Source: Kitasatospora mediocidica KCTC 9733
Lineage (GTDB): Bacteria; Actinomycetota; Actinomycetes; Streptomycetales; Streptomycetaceae
NCBI RefSeq assembly: GCF_000744225.1
Contig: NZ_JQLN01000007.1
Coordinates: 806,001 to 870,000, forward strand
Direction: 5' to 3'
DNA: 64,000 nucleotides
Part shown: piece after piece, positions 18,549 to 27,167 of the stretch
Numbering within the stretch: position 1 is the first letter of the stretch
Layout of the letters: the number at the start of each line of letters is the position of its first letter
Notes under the pieces: generated by a model
What the model was told of the DNA's origin: nothing
The model's database searches: none
What the model saw: only the letters and a program-made list of their open reading frames with translations
Translations under genes and position numbers: made by a program

Positions 18549-19574
18549 TCAGCCGCCGATCGCGGACATCGGGCGGTCGGGCTGGCGGAAGTCGGCGGAG
18601 TTGATGTCGTGCCCCGGGCCCTTGCGGGCAATCGTGTTGCGCCAGGCGCGCTCGATGGCGTCGTCGTCCGCGCCGCCGCGCAGCAGGGCCCGCAGGTCGG
18701 ACTCCTCGGTGGCGAAGAGGCAGTTGCGCAGCTGGCCGTCGGCGGTCAGCCGGACCCGGTCGCAGCCGCCGCAGAACGGGCGGGTGACCGAGGCGATCAC
18801 GCCGATCAGGGTGTCCGTCCCGGCGATCCGCCACTCCTCGGCCGGCGGTGTGCCACGTCGCGCCGACCCGTCGCCACCGGAGTGCTGCCGCTCGACCGGG
18901 AGCAGCTCCCAGCGGTCGGCGAGGACGGCCAGGAGCTCGTCCGCGGTGATCATCTTGGTCCGGTCCCAGGCGCCCTGGGCGTCCAGCGGCATGGACTCGA
19001 TGAAGCGCATCCGGTAGCCGTGCTCGGCGGCGAACTCGACCAGGTCGAGGATCTCGTCGTCGTTGACCCCGCGCACCGGGACGGCGTTGATCTTGACGGG
19101 TTCGAGTCCGGCGGCCCGGGCGGCGGCCAGGCCCGCGAAGACGTCCTCGATCCGGTCACGCCGGGTGATCTCCTGATACCGCTCGGGGCGCAGCGTGTCG
19201 AGGCTGACGTTGACCCGGTGCAGGCCCGCCTCCTTGAGCGCGGCGGCCGTGCGGGCCAGGCCGATGCCGTTGGTGGTCAGCGAGAGTTCGACGCCGAGCG
19301 CGGTGAGCCGGGCCACCAGCGCCGGCAGTCCGCGGCGCAGCAGCGGTTCGCCGCCGGTCAGCCGCAGCGAGCCGATGCCGAGCCGCCGGACGCCGATCCC
19401 GGCCAGCCGGACGATCTCGTCGTCGGTGAGCACCTCCGCGCGCGGAAGCCAGTTCAGGCCCTCGGCGGGCATGCAGTAGGTGCACCGCAGGTTGCAGCGG
19501 TCGGTCAGGGAGACCCGCAGATCGGTGTGGACCCGGCCGAAGCGGTCGACCAACGGGGCAGGTGCGCTGTGCAT
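18549..19574 (-). CDS. moaA: GTP 3',8-cyclase, molybdenum cofactor biosynthesis
   Basis: 341 residues. A radical-SAM enzyme that turns GTP into 3',8-cyclo-7,8-dihydro-GTP, the first step to molybdopterin. The SAM cluster motif is CNLRCTYC near residue 24, with RLTGGEPLLRR following. The second 4Fe-4S cluster uses CGGCDRVRL and the later NCLF. The conserved C-terminal Gly-Gly (SAIGG) is present. The start is the ATG at 19574, giving the usual MHSAPAPLVDRFGR N-terminus; no strong ribosome site. The divergent neighbour is a MobA-like transferase, which suits a cofactor theme. Confidence 0.93.
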   Translation of the reverse strand: MHSAPAPLVDRFGRVHTDLRVSLTDRCNLRCTYCMPAEGLNWLPRAEVLTDDEIVRLAGIGVRRLGIGSLRLTGGEPLLRRGLPALVARLTALGVELSLTTNGIGLARTAAALKEAGLHRVNVSLDTLRPERYQEITRRDRIEDVFAGLAAARAAGLEPVKINAVPVRGVNDDEILDLVEFAAEHGYRMRFIESMPLDAQGAWDRTKMITADELLAVLADRWELLPVERQHSGGDGSARRGTPPAEEWRIAGTDTLIGVIASVTRPFCGGCDRVRLTADGQLRNCLFATEESDLRALLRGGADDDAIERAWRNTIARKGPGHDINSADFRQPDRPMSAIGG

Positions 19575-19705
19575 AACTGCCAGTAGAAGCCGAGCCGCCG
19601 GGAAGATCCAGAGGCGGAACCCCCGGGTTCCGTCCAAGGTCGGCGCGGCAGCCTTGTGCATTCGTCCAAGCACGTCGCCGCAGTCCGGCGGGCCAGAATG
19701 CTGTC

Positions 19706-20317
19706 ATGGCCGACCTCTCGCCCCCGCTCCCCCGCGTCGCCGGGCTCGTCCTGGCCGCCGGGGGCGGACGCCGCCTGGGCGGCCGGCCCAAGGCGCTGCT
19801 GCCGTTCCGTGGCCGTCCGCTGGTCGAACACGCGGTGGACGTGCTGCGCGCGGGGGGCTGCGGCCCGCTGCTCGTGGTGCTCGGCGCCGCCCGCGAGCAG
19901 GTGCTCGACACCGCCGACCTGGCCGGCTGCACGACCGTCGTCAACCCGAACTGGGCCGAGGGGATGGGCGGTTCGCTGCGGGCCGGGCTGGCCGCGCTGC
20001 CGCCCGACTGCCCCGCGGTGCTCGTCTCGCTGGTGGACACCCCCGGCGTCACCCCGTCCGCCGTCGCCCGCTTGCTGGCCGCCCACCGCGACGGCGCCAC
20101 GCTGGCCGCCGCGGCCTACGACGGCAAGCGCGGCCACCCGGTGCTGATCGGCGCCGGGCACTTCGCCGAGGCGGCCGCCGGCGCCCGCGGCGACGCCGGT
20201 GCGCGGGCCCTGCTGGCCGCCCACCGGGACGGGCTGCGGATGGTCGAGTGCGCCGACGTGGCGGTGCCCGACGACCTCGACACACCGGCCGATCTGGCCC
20301 GCTGGTCGGCGGGTTGA
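19706..20317 (+). CDS. MobA/MocA-like nucleotidyltransferase
   Basis: 203 residues. The N-terminus LVLAAGGGRRLGGRPKALL is the NTP-binding signature of the MobA-like NTP transferases (PF12804), and SLVDTPGVTP carries the metal-binding Asp region. The closest functional types are molybdenum cofactor cytidylyl- or guanylyltransferases (MocA, MobA). It is divergent from moaA across a 131-base gap, consistent with a role in cofactor maturation, although it lacks direct evidence for CTP or GTP. Confidence 0.82.
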   Translation: MADLSPPLPRVAGLVLAAGGGRRLGGRPKALLPFRGRPLVEHAVDVLRAGGCGPLLVVLGAAREQVLDTADLAGCTTVVNPNWAEGMGGSLRAGLAALPPDCPAVLVSLVDTPGVTPSAVARLLAAHRDGATLAAAAYDGKRGHPVLIGAGHFAEAAAGARGDAGARALLAAHRDGLRMVECADVAVPDDLDTPADLARWSAG

Positions 20318-20412
20318 CGGTCCGCCCCAGGTGGGCAACGGTCCGTACCAACCCCTGAGAAACCCCTGATCATTAGGCCAATCGGCGCCATCGCGGCCCC
20401 CGATCGGGGAGC

Positions 20413-21387
20413 ATGGCTGGTGACCCGCCCTCTCCTTCCGAACGGACGGTGCGCGCCTTGTCAGGACACCCGCTGCCCGACGACTTCACCGGCCGTGGGC
20501 CGTACGAATCCGAGCCCGGAGCGGACGCCGCCGGCGTGCGCCGGCCGATCCGCTGCCCCGCCTGCCGCCGCGAGCACCTGTACGAGCCCCCGGTCTTCCC
20601 CTGCCCCTGCGGCGCCTCGCTCAAGGTGCCGCTGCTGCGCGGCGGGGTACCCGTCCAGGTCCGGTTCCGGTCCTGGGAGGACTCCTGGCTGAACATGCGC
20701 TGCCCGCACTGCGGCCGGTCCGACCAGTGGCCGCAGCCGGAGTTCACGTGCAACTGCGGCGCGACCGTGCGGCTGCCCGTCGACCGCTCCCCGCGCGCCG
20801 GCGCCGCGGGTCCGCAGGGGGCGCGCCCGCTCGGCGGGCGCCTGTACACCGACCCGCTGCGCCCCGAACCCCTGCACCACGGCCCGCCCTATCAGGAGCC
20901 CAGCCACCCCGACCCGCTGCACGCCGGGCCGCCGCTGCCCGGTCCGCCGAACGCGATGCCGCCCCGGCCCGTCCCGCAGGGCGGCCGCTGGCAGAACCGC
21001 CCGCCGTTCCGCCCGCAGCCGCTGCACACCTCCCAGGACGCGGTGCTCACCGCCGCCCGCTATCTGGAGTGGCTGGGCTTCGACGAGTTGGAGCTCTCCG
21101 AGGCCGAGGAGCGCGAGGCGGTGACTCTGCTCGGGGACCGGCTGGTCGCCCAGGTGGACACCTGGTCCGAGCCGGCCGACGTCCGGGTCGTCGAGTGCCT
21201 GTGGTTGCAGACCCTGCACGCCGAGGAGATGGCCGCGGCGATGTTCACCCTGGCCGGCTACTCGCACCAGGCCACCGTGCGCGGCGAACAGCTGCTGGTG
21301 GCCCTCTTCACCCTGGACCAGGCCGGACTGCCGCAGCCGGCCAACGGCGCCGCAGAGGCCCTGCTGGAAACCGGCTGGACCTCCTGA
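20413..21387 (+). CDS. Zinc-ribbon protein with C-terminal Mrr-like degenerate domain
   Basis: 324 residues. The N-terminal third has two zinc-ribbon-like units: CPACRREH with CPCG, and CPHCGRSDQW with CNCG. A Pro-rich linker with repeated PDPLHAGPP motifs spans ~125-200. The last 110 residues (AARYLEWLGFDELEL, then VVECLWLQTLHAEEMAAAMF, ending VALFTLDQAGLP) follow the order of elements in Mrr-type restriction domains but lack the D-(E/Q)xK residues, so no nuclease activity is expected. That resemblance is my inference. Other in-frame starts (GTG 20449) are possible. Confidence 0.65.
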   Translation: MAGDPPSPSERTVRALSGHPLPDDFTGRGPYESEPGADAAGVRRPIRCPACRREHLYEPPVFPCPCGASLKVPLLRGGVPVQVRFRSWEDSWLNMRCPHCGRSDQWPQPEFTCNCGATVRLPVDRSPRAGAAGPQGARPLGGRLYTDPLRPEPLHHGPPYQEPSHPDPLHAGPPLPGPPNAMPPRPVPQGGRWQNRPPFRPQPLHTSQDAVLTAARYLEWLGFDELELSEAEEREAVTLLGDRLVAQVDTWSEPADVRVVECLWLQTLHAEEMAAAMFTLAGYSHQATVRGEQLLVALFTLDQAGLPQPANGAAEALLETGWTS

Positions 21388-21493
21388 CCCTCCTTCACCT
21401 CAGTTCACTTCAGCACCCGGAAGGCAGAAATACGTCGCGCTCGTGATCTGGTGCACAAGCTCACCCCCGTGTTGAATTGCGGCCACGGCAGCC

Positions 21494-22519
21494 ATGGCCG
21501 TGGGGCATCGCACACAAGGAGGTGGCGTTGTCGGAGCACGGAACGGCCCCGCTGAGCGGGGGGACACATGGCCGGCGGGGGACGCCGACCGCGGCAGCGG
21601 CGGCCCGCCGGGCGTGCCGCCACACGGCGGGGGGCTGCATCCGGGTACCGACGGCCGGTTCGACGAGATCACCAGCGGGACGGTCTGGCGGCTGCGCTCG
21701 CGCGCCTGCTGGCAGGAGGCGGCCGAACTGCTGTTACCCGCCGCCGAGCGGAACCCCGTGGCGGCCCTCTGCCGGGCCGAACTACTCATCGAACAGTGCC
21801 TGTTCACCGCCGACCACTGGGAGGACGCGGAGACCGCACTGCGACTCGCCGAAGCCGGCGTGACCAGCACCGAGCAACGCGCCGGGGCCTCCTGCGCCCG
21901 GGGCTTCCTGGCCTACCTGGGCAGCGTGCTGGGCCCTCGCGACCGGCTGGACGAGGCGCAGGCCGCGCTCGGCCGCACCTCCGCCCTGCTGCCGCCGAAC
22001 GCGGCGGGCCGTCCGCTGCTGGACTTCCGGCGCGGACTGGTCGCGGAGAACCTGCTGCGCGACCAGACGGCCGCCTGGATCGCCTACCGGCGCTCCCACG
22101 ACGGCGCGTTGGCGCGCGGCGACACGCTGCTCGCGTCCTACACCTGGCGGCATCTGGCCGCGCTCGCGCTGGCCGGCGGGGACCGCGTGCGGGCTCGCGA
22201 GGGCTTCGGCCACTCCCTGCGGCTGCGCGAGGAGTTGGGGTTCACCGTGGGGGTGGCGCCGGCGCTGGCCGCGCTGGCCGAGGTGTCCGAGCCGGAGGAG
22301 GCCGCGCAGCTGCGGGCCGAGGCCGGCCGTCTGGTCCAGGCGCTGGGGGGTGTGCCGGTCTGGCTGGCCGGGCGGCTCGGCGAGACGGCGCCGACCGGCG
22401 GTCCGCCCGGTGCGCCGCGCGGCGCGCCACCGAGCGCCCGTCCCGGCGTGCCGAGCCCGCGTCGGCCGCCTCCCCCGGACGGCCGTGTCGAACGGGACGA
22501 CCGAGGCGCCGTCAGATAA
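21494..22519 (+). CDS. TPR-like repeat protein with a TTA codon and probable N-terminal frameshift
   Basis: 341 codons as the frame stands, but the true start is probably the TTG at 21528 (or GTG 21522) in another frame, which has a strong AAGGAGG. That frame would join the body of the gene if the G6 run at 21558-21563 had seven Gs, giving LSEHGTAPLSGGDTWP. The body has helical repeats of TPR type (AALCRAELLIEQCLF, AETALRLAEAGV, LREELGFTVGVAPALAALAE) and a disordered Pro-rich tail. Leu codon 21734-21736 is TTA, implying bldA control. Its stop lies inside the downstream iron box. Function unknown. Confidence 0.7.
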   Translation: MAVGHRTQGGGVVGARNGPAERGDTWPAGDADRGSGGPPGVPPHGGGLHPGTDGRFDEITSGTVWRLRSRACWQEAAELLLPAAERNPVAALCRAELLIEQCLFTADHWEDAETALRLAEAGVTSTEQRAGASCARGFLAYLGSVLGPRDRLDEAQAALGRTSALLPPNAAGRPLLDFRRGLVAENLLRDQTAAWIAYRRSHDGALARGDTLLASYTWRHLAALALAGGDRVRAREGFGHSLRLREELGFTVGVAPALAALAEVSEPEEAAQLRAEAGRLVQALGGVPVWLAGRLGETAPTGGPPGAPRGAPPSARPGVPSPRRPPPPDGRVERDDRGAVR

Positions 22520-22535
22520 GGTGAGGCTAACCTGA
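22517..22535. promoter_or_regulatory. DmdR/IdeR-type iron box
   Basis: The 19 bases TAAGGTGAGGCTAACCTGA match 16 of 19 positions of the classical actinobacterial iron box (TTAGGTTAGGCTAACCTAA). It lies about 90 bases upstream of the FhuF-type iron reductase gene, so that gene should be repressed when iron is plentiful. Confidence 0.8.
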
Positions 22536-22625
22536 GGGTGGGCTGCGCGCCCTGGCGCGTACGCCCACCCACGGGATCCGCCACACCGGGCCGGCCTGGC
22601 GCCGGTCGACCCGACGGGGCCTCCC

Positions 22626-23441
22626 ATGACCGTGCGCAGCGACGCGCCGCACCCGCCCGTCGGCTCCGCCACGCCCTGCGCAGCCGCCTACGCGCGGTTC
22701 ACCGCGGTCTTCCCGGGCCTGCGGATCCAGCTCGCCGACCCGCGCCACGGCGACGGCTGGGTCCCGGTCGACCGGCTGATCGCCGACCCCGCCGTCCGCG
22801 CCCGGCTGATCGCCGACGAGGCCCGTCGCGGGCGCCACCGCTACGGCGAGGCGCTGCGCCCCGACGTCGCGGCCGGCTTCTGGCTGCACCACTACGCCTG
22901 GCCGCTCTGCCTGCTGTTCACGCTGCCCTGGTTCCTGGAGGACCGGGTGCCGCGGCTGCCGGTGGAGCGGGTCTCGGTGCGCCGCACCGGCGCGGTCGGC
23001 CTCGGCGAACTGTCCGCCCGGCCCGACGGGTTCGCCTGCCTGCCCGGCGATCCGTTGGCCGGCCGGCCCGGCGCGCGGGTGGTCGCCGACCGGGCGGCGC
23101 TCGACCACGAGCTGCGGACGGCGCTCGCCGAGCACCTGGGCCCGGTGCTGGCCGCGTTCCGCCCCGACCTGCGCCGCGGCCCGCGCACCCTCTGGGGCCT
23201 GGCCACCGACGAGTTGACCGAGGGGCTCTGGTACGCGGGCGGCCTGCTGGGCGAGGAGCGGCGGGCGGTCGAGGCGCTGACCGCGCTGCTACCGGGCGGC
23301 ACCCCGCCGTTCACCGGCGGCGCGGACTTCCGCCCGCGGCGGACACCGACCGCCCGGACCAGGGTGAGCTGCTGCCTCCACTACACCGTGCGGCCCGCCG
23401 AGACCTGCTTCGGCTGCCCGCGCACCTGCGCAGCGCGGTGA
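22626..23441 (+). CDS. FhuF-type ferric-siderophore reductase (2Fe-2S)
   Basis: 271 residues, cytoplasmic. The C-terminus has CCLHYTVRPAETCFGCPRTC, the C-C-x10-C-x2-C cluster motif unique to FhuF-like ferric reductases. The N-terminal two thirds match the family in length and in conserved Trp/Tyr residues (AAGFWLHHYAWPLCLLFTLP). It should release iron from imported ferric-siderophores by reduction. An excellent iron box upstream supports this. The stretch between is only about 90 bases, enough for one promoter. Confidence 0.87.
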   Translation: MTVRSDAPHPPVGSATPCAAAYARFTAVFPGLRIQLADPRHGDGWVPVDRLIADPAVRARLIADEARRGRHRYGEALRPDVAAGFWLHHYAWPLCLLFTLPWFLEDRVPRLPVERVSVRRTGAVGLGELSARPDGFACLPGDPLAGRPGARVVADRAALDHELRTALAEHLGPVLAAFRPDLRRGPRTLWGLATDELTEGLWYAGGLLGEERRAVEALTALLPGGTPPFTGGADFRPRRTPTARTRVSCCLHYTVRPAETCFGCPRTCAAR

Positions 23442-23460
23442 GACCATAGCATCATCAGCG

Positions 23461-23473
23461 TGACGTAGCGTCA
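23461..23473. promoter_or_regulatory. Perfect dyad TGACG-TAG-CGTCA
   Basis: This 13-base palindromic element lies in the 156-base gap between the iron reductase and the DUF2637 gene, about 125 bases upstream of the latter. It looks like an operator; the regulator is unknown. Confidence 0.35.
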
Positions 23474-23597
23474 GAAACCCCCCTACTCGCTGCATTTGAC
23501 GCCAAACCGCTCATCCGGACGCCCCGCTTCGGCCATGATGGACGCCCATGGTGGCCACCGTCATCACGACCGCAGGAGAGCGAGGCTGATTCAGGAC

Positions 23598-24599
23598 ATG
23601 AGACTGTCGGACATACCACTGGGCTGGGCCGTCGCGGGCGTCGTCGCGCTCGTGCTGACCGCCGTCCTGGTGACCTTCCTGCGGACCCGGGGCGCGGCCA
23701 CGGCCCACGGCGCGGACACCTGGGAACGCACCGAGGAGCGGCGCCGCCGCAAGGAGTCGCTGTACGGCGCGGCCTCCTACACGCTGCTCTTCTGCTGTGC
23801 GGCCGTCGCCGCCGCCCTCTCCTTCCACGGCCTGGTCGGCTTCGGGGTGCAGAACCTCAGCCTCTCCGGCGGCTGGGAGTACCTGGTCCCGTTCGGGCTC
23901 GACGGCGCGGCGATGTTCTGCTCGGTGCTGGCCGTGCGGGAGGCCAGCCACGGCGACGCGGCACTCGGCTCGCGACTGCTGGTCTGGGTCTTCGCCGGCG
24001 CCTCCGCCTGGTTCAACTGGGTGCACGCGCCCCGGGGCTTCGGGCACGCGGGCTCCCCGCAGTTCTTCGCCGGGATGTCGCTGTCCGCCGCCGTGCTCTT
24101 CGACCGGGCGCTGAAGCAGACCCGCCGGGCGGCCCTGCGCGAACAGGGCCTGGTGGCCCGGCCGCTGCCGCAGATCCGGATCGTCCGCTGGCTGCGCGCG
24201 CCCTTCGAGACCTACGCGGCCTGGTCGTTGATGCTGCTCGAAGGCGTCCGCAGTCTGGACGAGGCGGTCGAGGAGGTCCGCGACACCAAGCGCGAGGCCG
24301 TGGTCACCCGGGAGCGCCAGCGGCTGGCCAGCCGGCGGGAGCGGGCCGAGATCCGGGCCATCAACCGCCGGCACAGCGGCGGCTGGGGCAGGGCCCGCGG
24401 CGCCACCGCCACCCGCCAGTTGGAGCCGGGCGGCGCGGAGCCCGCGATAGCCGCCGACGGGTCCGCGCCGCCGCCCGGCCTGCCGGCCAGGACCGCGCCG
24501 CGGACGATCGACCTGACCACCGACGACGCGACCATGACGCTGCCCCGGCTCGACTCGCTGGAGCAGAAGCTCAAGGACCTGGAGAACCAGTTCGGCTGA
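23598..24599 (+). CDS. DUF2637 membrane protein
   Basis: 333 residues from the ATG at 23598; upstream in-frame sequence to 23496 is poor coding. One membrane helix near the start (LGWAVAGVVALVLTAVLVTF), then three or four more in the DUF2637 region (YTLLFCCAAVAAALSF, YLVPFGLDGAAMFCSVLAV, LLVWVFAGASAWFNWVHA, FAGMSLSAAVLF). The C-terminal 130 residues are charged and cytoplasmic and end in a short coiled-coil (LDSLEQKLKDLENQFG). DUF2637/SpdB-like proteins are known from actinobacterial plasmid spread functions, but chromosomal copies have no assigned role. Confidence 0.78.
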   Translation: MRLSDIPLGWAVAGVVALVLTAVLVTFLRTRGAATAHGADTWERTEERRRRKESLYGAASYTLLFCCAAVAAALSFHGLVGFGVQNLSLSGGWEYLVPFGLDGAAMFCSVLAVREASHGDAALGSRLLVWVFAGASAWFNWVHAPRGFGHAGSPQFFAGMSLSAAVLFDRALKQTRRAALREQGLVARPLPQIRIVRWLRAPFETYAAWSLMLLEGVRSLDEAVEEVRDTKREAVVTRERQRLASRRERAEIRAINRRHSGGWGRARGATATRQLEPGGAEPAIAADGSAPPPGLPARTAPRTIDLTTDDATMTLPRLDSLEQKLKDLENQFG

Positions 24600-24617
24600 G
24601 CGGCCGGGCGCCGCGGA

Positions 24618-26930
24618 TCAGTCCTCCGCGCCGCCCGCCGTCAGCTCGAACCACATCCGCTTGCCGGAGCCGCGCGGCTCGACGCCCCAGGCGTCGGCCA
24701 GCGCCTCGACCAGCATCAGCCCGCGCCCCGAGGAGGCCTGCTCCCCGGGCGTGCGGCGCTGCGGCCAGAGGTCCGACTCGTCCTCCACCTCGATCCGCAG
24801 CCGCGGCTCACGGCCGTCCTCGCGGTAGAGCCGCGCGGTGAACATGGCGTCCCGGTCGGTGTGCCGGATCGCGTTGGTGACCAGCTCCGAGGCGAGCAGC
24901 TCGGCGGTGTCGATCAGCTGCGCGACGCCCCAGCGGCGCAGCGCGTCCCGCAGCTCCCCGCGCAGCTCGGAGACCCGGGCCAGGTCGGCCTGGCCGATCC
25001 GGCGGCGCAGCTGCTGGGCGGCCAGGCCGCCCTCCGGGCCGTCCCAGCGGAGCAGCAGCAGCGCGATGTCGTCCTCGCGCTCGGTGGAGTCCGCCGCCTG
25101 CGAGGCGATCTTGTCCGCCAGGTCCTCCAGCGGGTCCTGGCTGCCGTCCCCGCTCGGCGCGAAATCCCCCGCGACGGCGTCGCAGAGCCGGGCCATGCCG
25201 GTGTCCAGGTCCATCGTCCGGGACTCCACCAGGCCGTCCGTGCAGAGCACCACGGTCTCGCCCGGATCGAGGCTGAAGCGGGTGACCTGGTACTCCTGGT
25301 CCGGCGAGACGCCCAGCGGCAGGCCGCCGACCACCGACTGCACGGCGCTGCTGCCGTCGCCGCGGCGCACCACCGGGTCGAGGTGCCCGGCGCGGACCGC
25401 GTAGACCACGCCGTAGTCGACGTTCACCTCGGCGTAGGTGCAGGTGGCGAAGTGGTCGGTGTCGAGGTCGGCCAGGAAGCGCGAGGCGCGGGCCATCACG
25501 GCGGCCGGCGGGTGCCCCTCGGCGGCGTACGCCCGCAGCGCGATCCGCAGCTGTCCCATGATCCCGGCCGCGTGCACGTCATGGCCCTGGACGTCGCCGA
25601 TCACCAGCCCGACGTGCCCGCCGGGCAGCGGGACGACGTCGTACCAGTCGCCGCCGATCTGCAGGCCGGAGCCGGCCGGCAGGTAGCGGACGGCGGTGGT
25701 CACCCCGGGCACCGCCGGGACGGTGCGCGGCAGCATCACCCGCTGCAGGCCGGCCGCCAGCTCGTGCTCGGCGTCGTGCAGCCGGGCCCGGGCCAGTGAC
25801 TGGGCGACCAGGCCGCCGAGGGTGGAGAGCAGGGTGCGCTCGTCGGCGTCCAGCGTGCGTTCGTCGTCGAAGCTGACCACGCAGACGCCCGAGGACCGGC
25901 CGCTGGCCACCAGCGGCAGGAAGACCCAGGCGCCGCGGCCGGTGCGCTCGGCCCACGGCCAGGCCATCGGGTAGCGCTCCTGGTACTCGGCCCGGCTGGC
26001 CAGGAAGACCGGGCCCCGGTTGCGGATCGCCTCGGCGGCCGGGTGGTGCGGGTTCATCGGGGTGCGGTCGAAGCCGGCCATGTCCGACTCGTGGTAGCCG
26101 CTGGCGCCCAGGATCTTCAGCCGGCCGGTCTCCAGCGAGGCCAGCACCAGTCCGTCCGGCGGCAGGCCCGGCAGCGGCAGCTCGGTGAAGACCCGGGCCA
26201 CGTCACGCACCGTGACGGCCTCGGAGAGCGCGCGGGCGGCCTCCTTGATGAAGCGCGAGCGCTCCTCGCGCAGGGCGGCCTGCCGGCCGGCGTCCGCGCG
26301 CTTGTGCAGCTCGGCGGTGGCGTCCCAGACGAAGCCGACCATCCGGGAGGGCCGCCCGAAGGCGTCGGCCAGCACCCGGCCGCGGAACCGGACGGCGTGC
26401 AGCCCGCCGTCGGGCACCACCGTGCGGTAGTACGCGCCGCACTGGCCCAGCTCGGCCACCGCGCGCTCGACCCGGCGGCGCACCACCGGGGCGTCCTCGG
26501 GGTGCAGCAGGGCCATGAAGCCGGCCGAGGTGCGGTCGAAGCCGCTGCCGTCCAGACCGCCGCCGCTGAGGCCGAGGATCGTGCAGGCGCGCAGGTCGCC
26601 CTCGACCACGTCGCGGCGGATGTCCCAGTCGAACGAGCCGATGCCGTTGGCGGCCATCGCGGGTTCGAGCCAGTCCGGCGTGGACTCGCCGGTGCGGGTG
26701 GGCAGGCCCTGGGTCGGCGGGACGGGCGCCGAGGCGGCGACCCGGCCCATCGGCAGACCCGGCCCGCGCCGTCCGGTCCGCCGGCCGCCCTGCGCGGGCG
26801 GCACGGGTGGGACGGGCGGGACAGCCGATGGGGTCGTGGCCGACGCGACCGGCTGGACCTGTGGGCCGACGTGGACCTGCTGGGTCAGCGGTCGACGTGT
26901 GGGCCCCTGCGGCTCGGGCTCAGTCGCCAT
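24618..26930 (-). CDS. PAS-GAF-PP2C(SpoIIE)-HATPase regulatory protein
   Basis: 770 residues; the ATG at 26930 follows AGGAG. After a Pro-rich N-terminus come a PAS domain (~95-210; SFDWDIRRDVVEGD), a GAF domain (~225-385), a SpoIIE/RsbU-type PP2C phosphatase (~395-620; QIGGDWYDVVPLPGG, IGDVQGHDVHAAG, LCTDGLVE, DDIALLLL with metal-binding Asps) and a C-terminal GHKL ATPase (~640-765; ASELVTNAIRHT, SGRGLMLVEALADAWG). It probably both dephosphorylates an anti-anti-sigma factor and acts as an anti-sigma kinase, coupling a small-molecule or light/redox signal to sigma activity. Confidence 0.9.
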   Translation of the reverse strand: MATEPEPQGPTRRPLTQQVHVGPQVQPVASATTPSAVPPVPPVPPAQGGRRTGRRGPGLPMGRVAASAPVPPTQGLPTRTGESTPDWLEPAMAANGIGSFDWDIRRDVVEGDLRACTILGLSGGGLDGSGFDRTSAGFMALLHPEDAPVVRRRVERAVAELGQCGAYYRTVVPDGGLHAVRFRGRVLADAFGRPSRMVGFVWDATAELHKRADAGRQAALREERSRFIKEAARALSEAVTVRDVARVFTELPLPGLPPDGLVLASLETGRLKILGASGYHESDMAGFDRTPMNPHHPAAEAIRNRGPVFLASRAEYQERYPMAWPWAERTGRGAWVFLPLVASGRSSGVCVVSFDDERTLDADERTLLSTLGGLVAQSLARARLHDAEHELAAGLQRVMLPRTVPAVPGVTTAVRYLPAGSGLQIGGDWYDVVPLPGGHVGLVIGDVQGHDVHAAGIMGQLRIALRAYAAEGHPPAAVMARASRFLADLDTDHFATCTYAEVNVDYGVVYAVRAGHLDPVVRRGDGSSAVQSVVGGLPLGVSPDQEYQVTRFSLDPGETVVLCTDGLVESRTMDLDTGMARLCDAVAGDFAPSGDGSQDPLEDLADKIASQAADSTEREDDIALLLLRWDGPEGGLAAQQLRRRIGQADLARVSELRGELRDALRRWGVAQLIDTAELLASELVTNAIRHTDRDAMFTARLYREDGREPRLRIEVEDESDLWPQRRTPGEQASSGRGLMLVEALADAWGVEPRGSGKRMWFELTAGGAED

Positions 26931-27167
26931 GGCTCTCCTGCCGGTCCCGTTCACTCGGTGGGTGTGCTACCTCGGACGAGCCCTCGGGTGGGAGGCGCCA
27001 GGTCCGGACATACATTCTCACTATCCTGTCGAATGTTCGGCAAAGCGGCAATGCCGCCGAGTCACCGCGTCGTCGGTGGACACGCTTTTCCCACCCGTCC
27101 CCCGCACGTTTCGCCCGCTCGGGACGGTCGGGGGCCGCGCGGGGCCCCGCGGGGACGTCCGCGCAGC

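Noticed and set aside
27138..27151. 14-base GC palindrome between the two regulator genes
   Set aside because: Pure G/C with no loop; common by chance in this composition.
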